From Mycobacterium sp. DL (GTDB lineage Bacteria > Actinomycetota > Actinomycetes > Mycobacteriales > Mycobacteriaceae), in assembly GCF_039729195.1 (NCBI RefSeq), contig NZ_CP155796.1:1922001-1986000 (forward strand): 64,000 bases of DNA. Direction: 5' to 3'. Below, one piece after another: positions 36,654-45,409 of the stretch. Numbering within the stretch: the first letter of the stretch is position 1; each line of letters begins with the position of its first letter. Under the pieces are notes generated by a model, which was given only the letters and a program-made list of their open reading frames with translations, was not told the DNA's origin and made no database searches. Made by a program: the position numbers and the translations under genes.

Positions 36654-37397
36654 ATGAGTAGGGCTGCGCTGCCGATCGTCGTCGGCGTCGACGGATCACG
36701 CGCTGCGCTCAACGCCCTCGGATGGGCGGTGCCCGAAGCCGTCCACCTCGATGTGCCCCTTCGAATAGTGCACGCGGTCCCCGACGGTGCGCAGCACTCA
36801 CCGCACACCAACTCGGTCGTGGCGGCGGCCGAAGCCGAGGCGACACGAGCAGGACGCACGATTCGGTTCGAGTCCGTACGCATCGAGGGAGATCCCGGCG
36901 ACGTCCTTGTCGCGGAATCGGCTCGCGCGCAGATGGTCTGCATCGGAGTCCCGAGCCGAGAGCGGCTGGAAGGACGTCTGTTCGGTCCCGTCTCTGCCGC
37001 GCTCGCATCGGGAGCGCAGTGCCCGGTCGCGCTCATTCGGTCCGACTCGGCGGGATCAATCTGCGACACCGGCGTGATTTCAGTTGTCCTGGATGACGAT
37101 CCGGACAACGACTCCGTAGTCCACCTGGCCATGCAGGAGGGTCGCCTGCGCGACGCGACCGTACGTCAGGTGGATCGACGGCTCGACAGTTGGGTTCGGC
37201 GATATCCCGACGTACACGTCGAAACGGTTGCGGCGGGTAGCGGTAGGGCATACTCCGAATTGCATCCGGACCGTCAACACGTCCAGTTGGCCGTGGTGGG
37301 CCATACCGACGCGGATCGGATCACCGACCTGGAGGTGCCCAATTGTCACCCGATCCTCGGTTACCCTGACTGCTCTGTGCTGCTGGTTCGCCGTTGA
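36654..37397 (+). CDS. Universal stress protein, Rv3134c type
   Basis: The 247 residues begin LPIVVGVDGSRAALNALGWA, the USP N-terminus. The first domain ends in IGVPSRERLEGRLFGPVSAA, where the G2xG9xG motif is only partly kept. The second half is short and degenerate, ending in DCSVLLVRR. It is similar in style to the protein at 2246-3052. In M. tuberculosis an Rv3134c-type USP is cotranscribed with devR/devS; here it follows the sensor kinase by 73 bases with its own DosR-type promoter. ATG 36654 is set by that promoter. A sulfate-transporter gene follows 15 bases on. Confidence 0.85.
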   Translation: MSRAALPIVVGVDGSRAALNALGWAVPEAVHLDVPLRIVHAVPDGAQHSPHTNSVVAAAEAEATRAGRTIRFESVRIEGDPGDVLVAESARAQMVCIGVPSRERLEGRLFGPVSAALASGAQCPVALIRSDSAGSICDTGVISVVLDDDPDNDSVVHLAMQEGRLRDATVRQVDRRLDSWVRRYPDVHVETVAAGSGRAYSELHPDRQHVQLAVVGHTDADRITDLEVPNCHPILGYPDCSVLLVRR

Positions 37398-37412
37398 CGC
37401 CGCGGTGTTCTC

Positions 37413-39143
37413 ATGACCGGCCGGTCGGCGCGGGCCACACCGAACACGTGGCGCCCTGACGCAGATCACCTGCTTCCGGGTTTGACGCAGTTCAGTCAGT
37501 ACGAGCGCTCCTGGCTGCGTGCTGATCTGACGGCGGGGGTGACCGTCGCGGCATATCTGATCCCGCAGGCGATGGCCTACGCAACCCTGGCCGGACTCCC
37601 GCCCGTCACCGGTTTGTGGGCGGCGCTCGTGCCACTTGCGTTGTACGCCGTGCTCGGGTCCTCGCGGCAGTTGTCGGTGGGGCCCGAGGCGAGCACCACG
37701 GCGATGACCGCGGCCACCCTCGGGCCGATCGCCGGCGGTGACGCGGGGCGCTACGCCGCGTCGGCGGCAGTCCTTGCGTTGCTCGTCGGCGCGGTCTGCC
37801 TCATCGGGGGACTGGTGCGCCTCGGGTTCCTGGCCAACCTGCTGTCGCGACCGATCCTGGTCGGCTACATGGCGGGGATTGCGCTGGTGATGATCGCCGG
37901 GCAACTCGGCAAGATCACCGGGACAGAGGTGGCCGGAAGCGAGTTCATCTCTCAGACAGCTTCTTTCATCACCCATCTGGCCGAAGTGCACTGGCTCACG
38001 GTGATTTTGGCGGCTGCCGTGATCGCCATTCAACTCCTCTTGGCGACACGAGCGGCACGCCTGCCCGGGCCGCTGATCGCCGTTGTCCTGGCGTCGGTCG
38101 TGGTGCTGGTGTGGTCTCTGGAGTCCCGCGGCGTCGCCGTCGTCGGGGCAGTCCCGTCGGGGTTGCCGGGCATCGACATTCCAGTCCTCGGTCTCGACGA
38201 GATCGTGGCGTTGATCTTTCCCGCCGTGGGCATCGCGATCGTGGCGTTCTCCGACAACGTGGTCACCGCGCGGGTGTTCGCCGCACGCAGCGGCCAGGAG
38301 ATCGATGCCAATGCCGAGATGCGCGCACTGGGGATGTGCAATATCGGTGCCGGGCTCACGCACGGTTTCCCGGTCAGCTCCAGTGGTAGCCGCACCGCGA
38401 TCGGAGATGCGGTGGGTTCGAGAACCCAGCTCGCGTCACTGACCTCGCTCGGCGCGGTCATCATCGTGCTGGCCATCGGTGGGGGCGTGCTGTCAACCGT
38501 CCCCCTCGCGGCGTTGGGAGGACTGGTCATCGTCGCCGCGCTACATCTGATCGACGGATCCGAGTTTCGACGGTTGGCACGATTCCGCCGCAGCGAGCTG
38601 ATTCTCGCCGTCGCCACCACAGCCGCGGTGGTGGTCCTGGGTGTCCTGTACGGCGTACTGGTCGCGGTGGCGTTGTCCATCCTCGATCTGATGCGTCGGG
38701 TGGCTCGGGCCCACGACAGCGTCCTCGGTTTTGTCCCCGGGCTGCCCGGTATGCACGACGTCGACGACTATCCGCAGGCGGAGTTGGTGCCGGGCCTGGT
38801 GATGTACCGCTATGACGCACCGCTGTGCTTCGCCAACGCCGAAGACTTCCGCCTGCGAGCCCTGGAAGCCGTTGATGCCTACCCTCAGCCGGTGGAGTGG
38901 TTCGTCCTCAACGCCGAAGCCAACTCGGAGGTCGATCTCACCGCATTGGATGCGCTGGAGCGGCTACGCGTCGAGTTGGGCAGGCGCGGTGTGCAGTTCG
39001 CGATGGCCCGGGTCAAGCAGGACCTACGGGATGCGTTGCAGGCGGCCGGGATGCTGGAGAACATCGGGTCGGATCACATCTACCCCACGCTCCCGACGGC
39101 TGTGGCCGCGTTCCGGCAGCGTGGCCACAGCGCCGGCGGCTGA
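37413..39143 (+). CDS. SulP-family anion transporter with STAS domain
   Basis: The 576-residue protein has about 10-12 membrane helices in residues 35-430, including the SulP signatures AAYLIPQAMAYATLAGLPPV and FPVSSSGSRTAIGDAVG. A cytoplasmic STAS domain (about 450-565) contains VLNAEANSEVDLTALDALE. The M. tuberculosis relative Rv1739c takes up sulfate; SulP proteins can also carry bicarbonate, so the anion here is uncertain. It lies directly after a USP gene and probably shares its DosR-type promoter. It is convergent with the flavin-fold gene, 20 bases apart. Confidence 0.9.
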   Translation: MTGRSARATPNTWRPDADHLLPGLTQFSQYERSWLRADLTAGVTVAAYLIPQAMAYATLAGLPPVTGLWAALVPLALYAVLGSSRQLSVGPEASTTAMTAATLGPIAGGDAGRYAASAAVLALLVGAVCLIGGLVRLGFLANLLSRPILVGYMAGIALVMIAGQLGKITGTEVAGSEFISQTASFITHLAEVHWLTVILAAAVIAIQLLLATRAARLPGPLIAVVLASVVVLVWSLESRGVAVVGAVPSGLPGIDIPVLGLDEIVALIFPAVGIAIVAFSDNVVTARVFAARSGQEIDANAEMRALGMCNIGAGLTHGFPVSSSGSRTAIGDAVGSRTQLASLTSLGAVIIVLAIGGGVLSTVPLAALGGLVIVAALHLIDGSEFRRLARFRRSELILAVATTAAVVVLGVLYGVLVAVALSILDLMRRVARAHDSVLGFVPGLPGMHDVDDYPQAELVPGLVMYRYDAPLCFANAEDFRLRALEAVDAYPQPVEWFVLNAEANSEVDLTALDALERLRVELGRRGVQFAMARVKQDLRDALQAAGMLENIGSDHIYPTLPTAVAAFRQRGHSAGG

Positions 39144-39163
39144 CAGCGCGCAGCATCAGCTGG

Positions 39164-39598
39164 TCAGCGAACCTCCCGATCGGGTTCGGCGCCGAAACTG
39201 AACCGGCGACCGGTGATCCGAGTCGGCAGTACCCGGACGTAGTGCTCTTTGGCCGTCGCCGTCCACGGCAGCAGGTGGGCGCGCTCGGCCTCGTCGATCT
39301 CTTCGTCGGTGTGCAGAGTGCGGGCCACGCCGTTGACGATCACGCTCCAGCCTTCGGCTGCGGTGTGATCGTCGGCCTCGAAGAGCACCTGCCTGTTGAT
39401 GGCACTGCTGATGAGTTTCGTTCCCTCTGCGGTGCGGAACAGCACGGTGCGCCGCTGGACGACGAAGTTCACCGGAAAGATCTCCGGTTTGCCGTCGGCG
39501 CTGGTCACCAGCCGGCCCAGGGTGACTCCCGAGAGCAGTTGCCAGCACTCACTTTCGGGCAGAATCGTGACCGGACGGTCAGTCGCGGCATAACTCAT
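39164..39598 (-). CDS. Pyridoxamine-oxidase-fold flavin/F420-binding protein
   Basis: The 144 residues form one split beta-barrel of the PNPOx family. LLSGVTLGRLVTSADGKPEIFPVNF covers the first strands, VLFEADD the cofactor edge and SVIVNGVAR the dimer strand (quoted in parts). Similar small proteins (Rv3129, Rv0080) belong to the DosR regulon. Flavin, F420 or haem-related ligands are all known in the family, and the sequence does not decide. A DosR-like box at 39706-39719 with a -10 at 39676 points to this gene. It lies between the sulfate transporter and the divergent Acg gene. Confidence 0.82.
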   Translation of the reverse strand: MSYAATDRPVTILPESECWQLLSGVTLGRLVTSADGKPEIFPVNFVVQRRTVLFRTAEGTKLISSAINRQVLFEADDHTAAEGWSVIVNGVARTLHTDEEIDEAERAHLLPWTATAKEHYVRVLPTRITGRRFSFGAEPDREVR

Positions 39599-39675
39599 GG
39601 CGGTCCCCGTTCATTCGGCATCGTGTCGGGCAGCGTCGTGTCACATCGTCACCCGTCACACCCATCGATCGGATC

Positions 39676-39719
39676 AACGTATCGGCGATGGCCGGCGGCT
39701 GCGTAGGGCCGTTGGACCA
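39676..39719 (-). promoter_or_regulatory. DosR-like promoter of the flavin-fold gene
   Basis: GGGCCGTTGGACCA (39706-39719) matches the core at about 9 of 14 positions. TACGTT on the minus strand (39676-39681) is a TANNNT -10 after 24 bp, giving a start near 39669 and a leader of about 70 bases. The box may also act as the distal site for the Acg promoter. Confidence 0.5.
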
Positions 39720-39774
39720 CTGCCGGGTGCCGAACGTCCACTGCGGATGTTCCGGGCATTGGTCACCGCGATAG

Positions 39775-39818
39775 AGGACTTCTGTCTCTGTCCGACCATC
39801 GGTGGCCGCGGCCAGACT
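39775..39818 (+). promoter_or_regulatory. DosR-type promoter of the Acg gene
   Basis: AGGACTTCTGTCTC (39775-39788) matches the GGGACTTCTGTCCC variant at 12 of 14 positions. CAGACT (39813-39818) is an xANNNT -10 after 24 bp, ending 7 bases before GTG 39826. Confidence 0.65.
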
Positions 39819-39825
39819 CCAAGAC

Positions 39826-40809
39826 GTGGCCGCACCCTTTCCCGACGACGAGACCGTTTCCGCGGTCTTGGCATTGGCGACCCGCGCACCGTCGGTCCAC
39901 AACTCTCAACCGTGGCTGTGGCGGGCCGGGCCGCAGAGCCTGCACCTCTATGCCGACCGCACGCTGCATCTGAAGCACGCTGATCCGGATCGGCGCGAGC
40001 TGACCGTCAGCTGCGGCGCTGCGCTCAACCACTGCGTCATTGCGCTGTCTGCCATGGGCTGGCAGGCGACGATCCATCGATTGCCGAACCCTGCCGAGCC
40101 CGACCATCTCGCCTCGATCACCGTGCAACCACACCCTGCCCGGGAGACGGATGTAGCGCTCGCCGCCGCGATCACGACCAGGCGTACCGATCGGCGTACC
40201 TTCAGCTCGCGAGCGGTGGACCTCGCCGACATCGCGTGGATGGGCGCCCGGGTCGCACGGATGGGTGTGTCACTGCGCCGGGTCGAGACGACGACCGACT
40301 TCAAGGCCGTACTGACCCAGGCCTTGTGGCAACACGCGCTGGACTCGGATTACGCACAGGAGCTGAGTACGTGGAGTGGTCGGCACGCGGCGGCCGCCGG
40401 GGTGCCGGCGCGCAACACCCCCCGATCCGATCCGACGTCGGCGGTGCCCGCGCGCGTATTCGCGGGAAGCGCGTTGGAGCAGCCTCCTGATGCGCCCCCC
40501 GCGTACGACAACGGCGTCCTTCTGGCGCTCGCCACCGCGGCCGATGACGAATCGAGCAGGTTGCGGGCCGGTGAAGCGACCAGTTCGGCGTTGCTCACCG
40601 CAACGGTGAGAGGGCTGGCCACCTGCCTGATGTCCGAGGTTCTGGAAGTCGCGGAAACCCGCACGATGTTGCGGTCGGAGATCTTCGACGATCGGTACTT
40701 TCCGCAGATGCTCGTGCGCGTCGGATGGGCTCCTCCCGGCGCCGATCCGTTACCGGCCACTCCGCGGCGGCCGGTCGGCGATCGGGTGGCACCCCTGGAC
40801 GGCGCATAG
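39826..40809 (+). CDS. acg: Acg-family nitroreductase-like protein
   Basis: The 327-residue protein starts with VLALATRAPSVHNSQPW, the FMN-site signature of Acg (Rv2032) and its relatives. AAITTRRTDRRTF and a C-terminal nitroreductase fold half follow. In the Acg group the dimer fold buries FMN under a lid, and no reductase activity was found; a flavin-storage role in dormancy has been proposed. GTG 39826 is preferred over GTG 39802 because it sits at the same distance from the DosR box and -10 as other starts here; the upstream GTG would leave only 13 bp to the box. It ends 2 bases before the convergent methyltransferase gene. Confidence 0.9.
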   Translation: MAAPFPDDETVSAVLALATRAPSVHNSQPWLWRAGPQSLHLYADRTLHLKHADPDRRELTVSCGAALNHCVIALSAMGWQATIHRLPNPAEPDHLASITVQPHPARETDVALAAAITTRRTDRRTFSSRAVDLADIAWMGARVARMGVSLRRVETTTDFKAVLTQALWQHALDSDYAQELSTWSGRHAAAAGVPARNTPRSDPTSAVPARVFAGSALEQPPDAPPAYDNGVLLALATAADDESSRLRAGEATSSALLTATVRGLATCLMSEVLEVAETRTMLRSEIFDDRYFPQMLVRVGWAPPGADPLPATPRRPVGDRVAPLDGA

Positions 40810-40811
40810 CG

Positions 40812-41672
40812 TCACCTCTTGGTTGCCGTCACCACGAGATACTCGGCTTCATAGGCGGTTCGGCCGCCTTCGGTCGAGTGATTCCAGCCCTCCAGCAGGG
40901 CCAGGAAATCGCGGTCCAAGGCTGCGGTCTGCTCGGGGTCGTCCTGGTTGAACCGGTAGGTCGTGATGGTGGGGCCGTAGTTGCGCTTCCAGTACTCCCG
41001 GAAGTCCAAGGGCGTCGCGCAGTGGTCCATCACGACCGTCTCACGGTGCGTCTCGAGGTCGGTGACCCTGTCGCCGAACAGTTCTCGGACGTGGTCGGCA
41101 TCTCCCCACAGAGGCGCCGGACTGGCCCCCGGCGGTGGCGGGGGAGCATACGGCTTCATCGTTGCGAAGAGGTTGCCGATGAACCCGCCCGGCGTCCAGT
41201 TGATCATCCCGATGGTGCCGCCTGGCCGGACGACCCGGATGATCTCGTCGGCGGTTGCCTCGTGGTGTGGGGCGAACATCGCACCCACGCACGACATCAC
41301 CACGTCGAAGCTGTTGTCGGCGAACGGCATCGACTCGGCGTCGGCTTCGACCCAGTCGAGCTCGACGCCCCGTTGCCTGGCGATCGTGCGGCCGGCGTCG
41401 AACAGCTCCGGCGTCAGGTCCGAGGCGGTCACGACGGCCCCCGCCGCGGCCGCGGGAATCGCCGCGTTGCCGGAGCCGGCAGCCACGTCGAGCACCCGTT
41501 GGCCGGATCCGATGCCGCAGGCCTGGACCAGCCTGGGGCCGAGCGCGGGAATCAGCTCGGCGGCCACAGCCGGATAGTCACCGGACGCCCACAAGGCCCG
41601 GTGCTTGGCTTTGAGCCGGCTGTCGGCATCTCGGTCAGACTGTGTCTGCGGGTGGGTCGGGGTGGTGCTCAT
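40812..41672 (-). CDS. Class I SAM-dependent methyltransferase
   Basis: The 286 residues show motif I VLDVAAGSGNAAIPAA (SAM loop), the acidic post-I residue in TASDLTPELF, motif II FDVVMSCVGAMFAPHH and motif III VRPGGTIGMINW. It belongs to the UbiE/Coq5-like small-molecule group; the substrate is not visible. Its start (MSTTPTHPQ) follows a 90-base gap that separates it from the LuxR/AAA regulator on the same strand. No DosR-like element is present, so the dormancy island seems to end at the Acg gene. Confidence 0.85.
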   Translation of the reverse strand: MSTTPTHPQTQSDRDADSRLKAKHRALWASGDYPAVAAELIPALGPRLVQACGIGSGQRVLDVAAGSGNAAIPAAAAGAVVTASDLTPELFDAGRTIARQRGVELDWVEADAESMPFADNSFDVVMSCVGAMFAPHHEATADEIIRVVRPGGTIGMINWTPGGFIGNLFATMKPYAPPPPPGASPAPLWGDADHVRELFGDRVTDLETHRETVVMDHCATPLDFREYWKRNYGPTITTYRFNQDDPEQTAALDRDFLALLEGWNHSTEGGRTAYEAEYLVVTATKR

Positions 41673-41716
41673 CGGCGTACTCCTCGCGTCGTGGTGTCAC
41701 CTCGACCCTCAGGCAT

Positions 41717-41729
41717 CGGGAGTTCTCCG
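41717..41729. promoter_or_regulatory. Short inverted repeat before the methyltransferase gene
   Basis: CGGGAGTTCTCCG reads CGG-AG/CT-CCG as an imperfect dyad, and ATCGGGAG is repeated directly at 41732-41739. It lies 45 bases upstream of the methyltransferase start. It could be an operator; no regulator is implied by the sequence. Confidence 0.3.
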
Positions 41730-41762
41730 ACATCGGGAGGAGCTACCCATGTTCGAAACGCG

Positions 41763-44351
41763 TCAGGCGAGGATGCCCACCTCCCTTGCGCGACGTACGG
41801 CGTCGCGCCGCTTCGTCACGTTCAGTTTGGTGAGGATCGCCGATACGTGGTGATCGACGGTCTTGACGGAGAGGTATAGCCGCTCGGCCAGTTCGGCATT
41901 GGTCAAGCCGTCTTGCAACAGCCGCAACACCTCGACCTGACGTGTCGTCAGGCCCGCCGGGTTCGTCAAGGTCGTCGCGCGCCGGGGGGCGGGAATCGTG
42001 GCGACGCCCGCCGCGCGCAAGCTGAACCGCACCTTGGCGGCTACGGCGTCGGCGCCGAGCCGGTCAAGCGCGTCCAGCCCACGACGCACCAGCCGGGAAT
42101 CACCGGAATCCACGAGTGCCAGCGCAGCCTCGTACGGCGTCGACTGGCGCTCGAACACCTCGGCGGCCGCTGCGAAACCACCTCCGATCAGCAGGTCGTA
42201 CGGCTCCGCGACACCTGTGACCGACACAGCGGAATCGATGCGCTGCAACCACATCGCCAGTTCGCCGCGCGCCCATTCCAACCCTTCCCGTGGCGAACTG
42301 TCGAGCAGTGTCCGGCACTCGTCCAGACGCGGATCCTCGATGCCGGTGAGCCAGTGTCGTTCGGCGATCGCCGCCGCGACCGGCAGCACCCTCACCAGTT
42401 CGCCGAAGCGGCACGCCAACTCCCACGCCCGGTCGATGCCCCCCGCATCGTCACCGCTCCGGCGCAGCGAGACGACCCCGTGAATCAGCAGTGGCCACGT
42501 CCGCGCCAACGGTGCGCTGGGACTGTCCAGGACACTGTCGGCGTCGGCGAGCGCGCCGTCCCAGTCGCCGCGCAGAAGGTTCAACCTGCTGCGAGAACCG
42601 AGTTGCACCATGCGGCAGATGGGAAGGTCATGCTCGATCATCAGCGGGATGCTGACGTCGAGCAGATGGGCGGCCTCCCCGAGTCGGCGTTGCTCGACGT
42701 CGAAGTAGGTGAGGTTGGTGTAGCCGGTCGAGTACACGTCGTCGATGTGGCTGGGCCCACCCGACAGCACAGAGAGAAGGCGATCGCGGGCCGTCCGATC
42801 GCCGGCCAGGATCTCTGCGAAACACTCTGTGAGACGGACTCGTACCGTCAGGGCAGGATCCTCGACTTCGGAAGCGAGGTGTGCGGCGTGGCAGAGCGTC
42901 TGCGTCGCCACGTCGAGTCGGCTGGACTGGATGGCCAGAAAAGCCTGGGTGACGTAGGTATGTCCCAACTGGAGGGGCCGGGCCGATTCCCCTCGGGCGG
43001 CGTCGCCCTCGAGCGTGGCGATGGCGTCGCGGACATGGCCGTCAGCAAGGGCGCGATTGCCGTTGTACCACTCGTAGATTGCGAGCGAATGCTGGTTCGC
43101 GCTGACCGTGACGGGCGCCCGCAGCTCTCGGCGGATCCGCAGGGCCCGGTGGCAGGCAGCGATCGCGTCGTCGAGTCGGTCGACGAGGTAGCACTCGGTA
43201 GCCAATGACTCCAGCAATTCGGCTTCGGTTGTACGGGTGAGCATTCCGCCTTGCTCGAGGGCGATACGGAAGAACTCGCATGCCTGTGTATGGGCGCCGG
43301 AACGGGCGGCAGCCCGCGCCGCATCGGTAGCCGCTGAGGCGATCAGCTTCGCATCGCCCGCCCCGATCGCGTGATGGGTCAACACCGCCGGGTCGGATTG
43401 TGACGCCCTGGCGTGTGCGTCGATGAACCGGCGGTGCAGACCGGGTTCGGCGCCCGGCGGTATGACGCTGGACACCGCACGTCGGCACAGGTCGTGGCGG
43501 AAGGCCACACCACGGGCGTCCCGCCTGATCAGCCTCGCCTCGTGAAGGGAACGAAGCGCGGGCAGGGTGACGCCGAGATCGGTGAGGAGGTGGTCCGGGA
43601 TCGAACCGGGCGCGCACGTCAGCAGATTGAGAAGATCCCAGGCGGGGACGTCCAGACCGGCCGTGCGGGCCAGGATGGCGTCGCGCACCGTGGGGGGTAG
43701 GTCGGTGCCGTGATGGTCGAGCATCTCCGAGACGAAGAACGCGTTGCCGCCCGTCAGCGTGTGCAGCCGTTGCGGGTCGATGTCGCGGTCGCCGATCAGG
43801 GTGGCGACTGCGGCCGCGCTGAGCGCAGGCACGACCACTGACTGCGCATGAGCGGAGCGCGCCACATCTCCGAGCAGCCCACGCAGCGGGTGGGTCACAC
43901 TGACCTCGTCGTCGCGCACGATCCCGACGATCAGAAGGTGTGACTGCGGGGCACGACGCAGCAGGAACCGCAGCAGGTCGATGGTGCCCTGGTCGGCCCA
44001 CTGCAGATCGTCGAGGACCAGCACGGACGGCCGACTGCGGAGCTCCTCGAAAACCGCGACGAAGATGTCGTACGGCAGGTTGCTGCTGCGGAGCAGCTCC
44101 TGCGTGGCGGGGCTGAACTCATGTGCCAGATCATGAAGTGGGCCAAGCGGCCTCGGGGTGGACAACGGGTCACAGATGCCCCAGAGCACACGCCGGCCGT
44201 CGGTCAGCCCGGCGACGAACTCCTCGACGAACGACGTCTTGCCCGCACCCGACTCGCCGCACACCGTCACCGCGCCGCCGCGGCCGGCGTAGGCGTCGGC
44301 CGCCCGGGTCGCAAGCAGGTCGAGTTCGTGCCCGCGCTCGGTGAGCGTCAC
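41763..44351 (-). CDS. Large LuxR-family (LAL) ATP-binding regulator
   Basis: The 862-residue protein has an N-terminal AAA domain with Walker A GESGAGKTSF (about 32-41) and Walker B SVLVLDDLQWAD. A long helical TPR-like middle (about 330-770) follows, then a C-terminal LuxR helix-turn-helix (LTTRQVEVLRLLQDGLTNAE; SVKTVDHHVSAIL). Such LAL proteins bind a small effector and ATP and activate nearby genes. The target here may be the methyltransferase downstream on the same strand or the divergent DUF4242/SRPBCC genes; both are guesses. It is not a DosR-type regulator, since no receiver domain is present. Confidence 0.9.
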   Translation of the reverse strand: MTLTERGHELDLLATRAADAYAGRGGAVTVCGESGAGKTSFVEEFVAGLTDGRRVLWGICDPLSTPRPLGPLHDLAHEFSPATQELLRSSNLPYDIFVAVFEELRSRPSVLVLDDLQWADQGTIDLLRFLLRRAPQSHLLIVGIVRDDEVSVTHPLRGLLGDVARSAHAQSVVVPALSAAAVATLIGDRDIDPQRLHTLTGGNAFFVSEMLDHHGTDLPPTVRDAILARTAGLDVPAWDLLNLLTCAPGSIPDHLLTDLGVTLPALRSLHEARLIRRDARGVAFRHDLCRRAVSSVIPPGAEPGLHRRFIDAHARASQSDPAVLTHHAIGAGDAKLIASAATDAARAAARSGAHTQACEFFRIALEQGGMLTRTTEAELLESLATECYLVDRLDDAIAACHRALRIRRELRAPVTVSANQHSLAIYEWYNGNRALADGHVRDAIATLEGDAARGESARPLQLGHTYVTQAFLAIQSSRLDVATQTLCHAAHLASEVEDPALTVRVRLTECFAEILAGDRTARDRLLSVLSGGPSHIDDVYSTGYTNLTYFDVEQRRLGEAAHLLDVSIPLMIEHDLPICRMVQLGSRSRLNLLRGDWDGALADADSVLDSPSAPLARTWPLLIHGVVSLRRSGDDAGGIDRAWELACRFGELVRVLPVAAAIAERHWLTGIEDPRLDECRTLLDSSPREGLEWARGELAMWLQRIDSAVSVTGVAEPYDLLIGGGFAAAAEVFERQSTPYEAALALVDSGDSRLVRRGLDALDRLGADAVAAKVRFSLRAAGVATIPAPRRATTLTNPAGLTTRQVEVLRLLQDGLTNAELAERLYLSVKTVDHHVSAILTKLNVTKRRDAVRRAREVGILA

Positions 44352-44528
44352 GTCTGAATGCTATCCCTGATGGGCATCCCACCTGCGGAAACGGTCCGAT
44401 CGGGCGTTGCCGGTCCGGTGTCGGGCGGGGAATGGGGAGTTTCTGCCGATGCCACCGCCCACCGCGTCCTGCAGGCTGGATGAGCCCGGCGCACCCGCGG
44501 CGGTCCGATCGAGACCGAGGAGATCACG

Positions 44529-44798
44529 ATGCAACGCTTTCTGATCGAACGCGACATGCCCGGCGCCGCGGAGCTGACCGACGAGCAGCTTGCAGAGGTC
44601 GCCCGCAAATCCAATGCCACAGCAGAGTCGCTGGGCGTGGAGTATTCGTGGATCACCAGCTACGTCGCCGGTGACAAGGTGTACTGCATCCACGATGCCG
44701 ACAGTGAGGACACGGTCCGCGAACACTCTCGCCGCGCCGGGTTCCCGGTGACCGCGGTGACACCCGTCGCCAACGAATTCGGCCCGAACAGTGCCTGA
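44529..44798 (+). CDS. DUF4242 small protein (SCO4226-like nickel-binding family)
   Basis: The 89-residue protein reads MQRFLIERDMPGAAELTDEQ and later YSWITSYVAGDKVYCIHDA, with AEDTVREHSRRAGFP-type sequence near the end. This is the DUF4242 ferredoxin-like fold, which includes the nickel-binding SCO4226 of Streptomyces. The function is not known. ATG 44529 follows CGAGGAG by 6 bases. The 177 bases before it, up to the divergent LuxR/AAA gene, show no recognisable box apart from GC-rich inverted segments. It is not visibly linked to the hydrogenase despite the nickel theme. Confidence 0.82.
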   Translation: MQRFLIERDMPGAAELTDEQLAEVARKSNATAESLGVEYSWITSYVAGDKVYCIHDADSEDTVREHSRRAGFPVTAVTPVANEFGPNSA

Positions 44799-44898
44799 GG
44801 CTTGATCGTCGAGTCCTTCCGGGTTTGAGCGCCCTTCGCAGGGGAAGCCCTCCGACGGCAGCCAGTCGCGAAAGGCGCAGAGCAGGAAGAGTGAATCG

Positions 44899-45372
44899 AT
44901 GACCGAGGAAGCGCAGAATCCACTGACCGTCACCCGTGACACCACGGCGTCGCTCGACGCGGTGTGGGATGCGCTCGCAGACGGCTGGACCTACTCGCAG
45001 TGGGTGGTGGGGAACAGCCGGATGCGGGCCGTGGACAGGAACTGGCCCGAGCCGGGCAGCCAGATCCACCATTCGATCGGGCTGTGGCCCTTGGTCATCA
45101 ACGACACCACCACGGTGGAGGCGTGCACGCCGCGCGAGGAACTCGTGTTGCTGGCCAAGACCCGCCCCTTTGGGGCCGCGCGGATCACGCTGCGGCTCAG
45201 CGCCCTTCCTGCCGGGGGCTGTCGAATCGAAATGGCCGAGGTCCCGGCCAGCGTGCCGCTGAAGTGGCTGCCCGACTCGGTTGGTCTCGCGGCCGCCTGG
45301 CCGCGGAACCGCGAATGCACCTGGCGGCTCGCGGCTTTGGTGGAGCGGCGCGACCTCGACGCTGCGGGCTGA
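44899..45372 (+). CDS. SRPBCC family protein (polyketide cyclase-like)
   Basis: The 157 residues show the START-like pattern: TVTRDTTASLDAVWDALADG, a WVVGNSRMR segment, DTTTVEACTPREELVLLAK and a C-terminal helix. These proteins bind hydrophobic ligands, and some act as cyclases; no substrate can be named. It differs from the two SRPBCC-like proteins of the dormancy island (no VWPWLxQIG). The antisense frame of a decayed FAD oxidoreductase runs across it, because that pseudogene has lost its own stop. Confidence 0.85.
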   Translation: MTEEAQNPLTVTRDTTASLDAVWDALADGWTYSQWVVGNSRMRAVDRNWPEPGSQIHHSIGLWPLVINDTTTVEACTPREELVLLAKTRPFGAARITLRLSALPAGGCRIEMAEVPASVPLKWLPDSVGLAAAWPRNRECTWRLAALVERRDLDAAG

Positions 45373-45409
45373 CGCGGCGGGTCGCTTGTCCGCTCGCGCG
45401 GGGCCACTC

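Noticed and set aside
41763..44351. LuxR-type regulator as the missing DosR
   Set aside because: It is an 862-residue AAA/LAL protein without a receiver domain, unlike the roughly 217-residue DosR.
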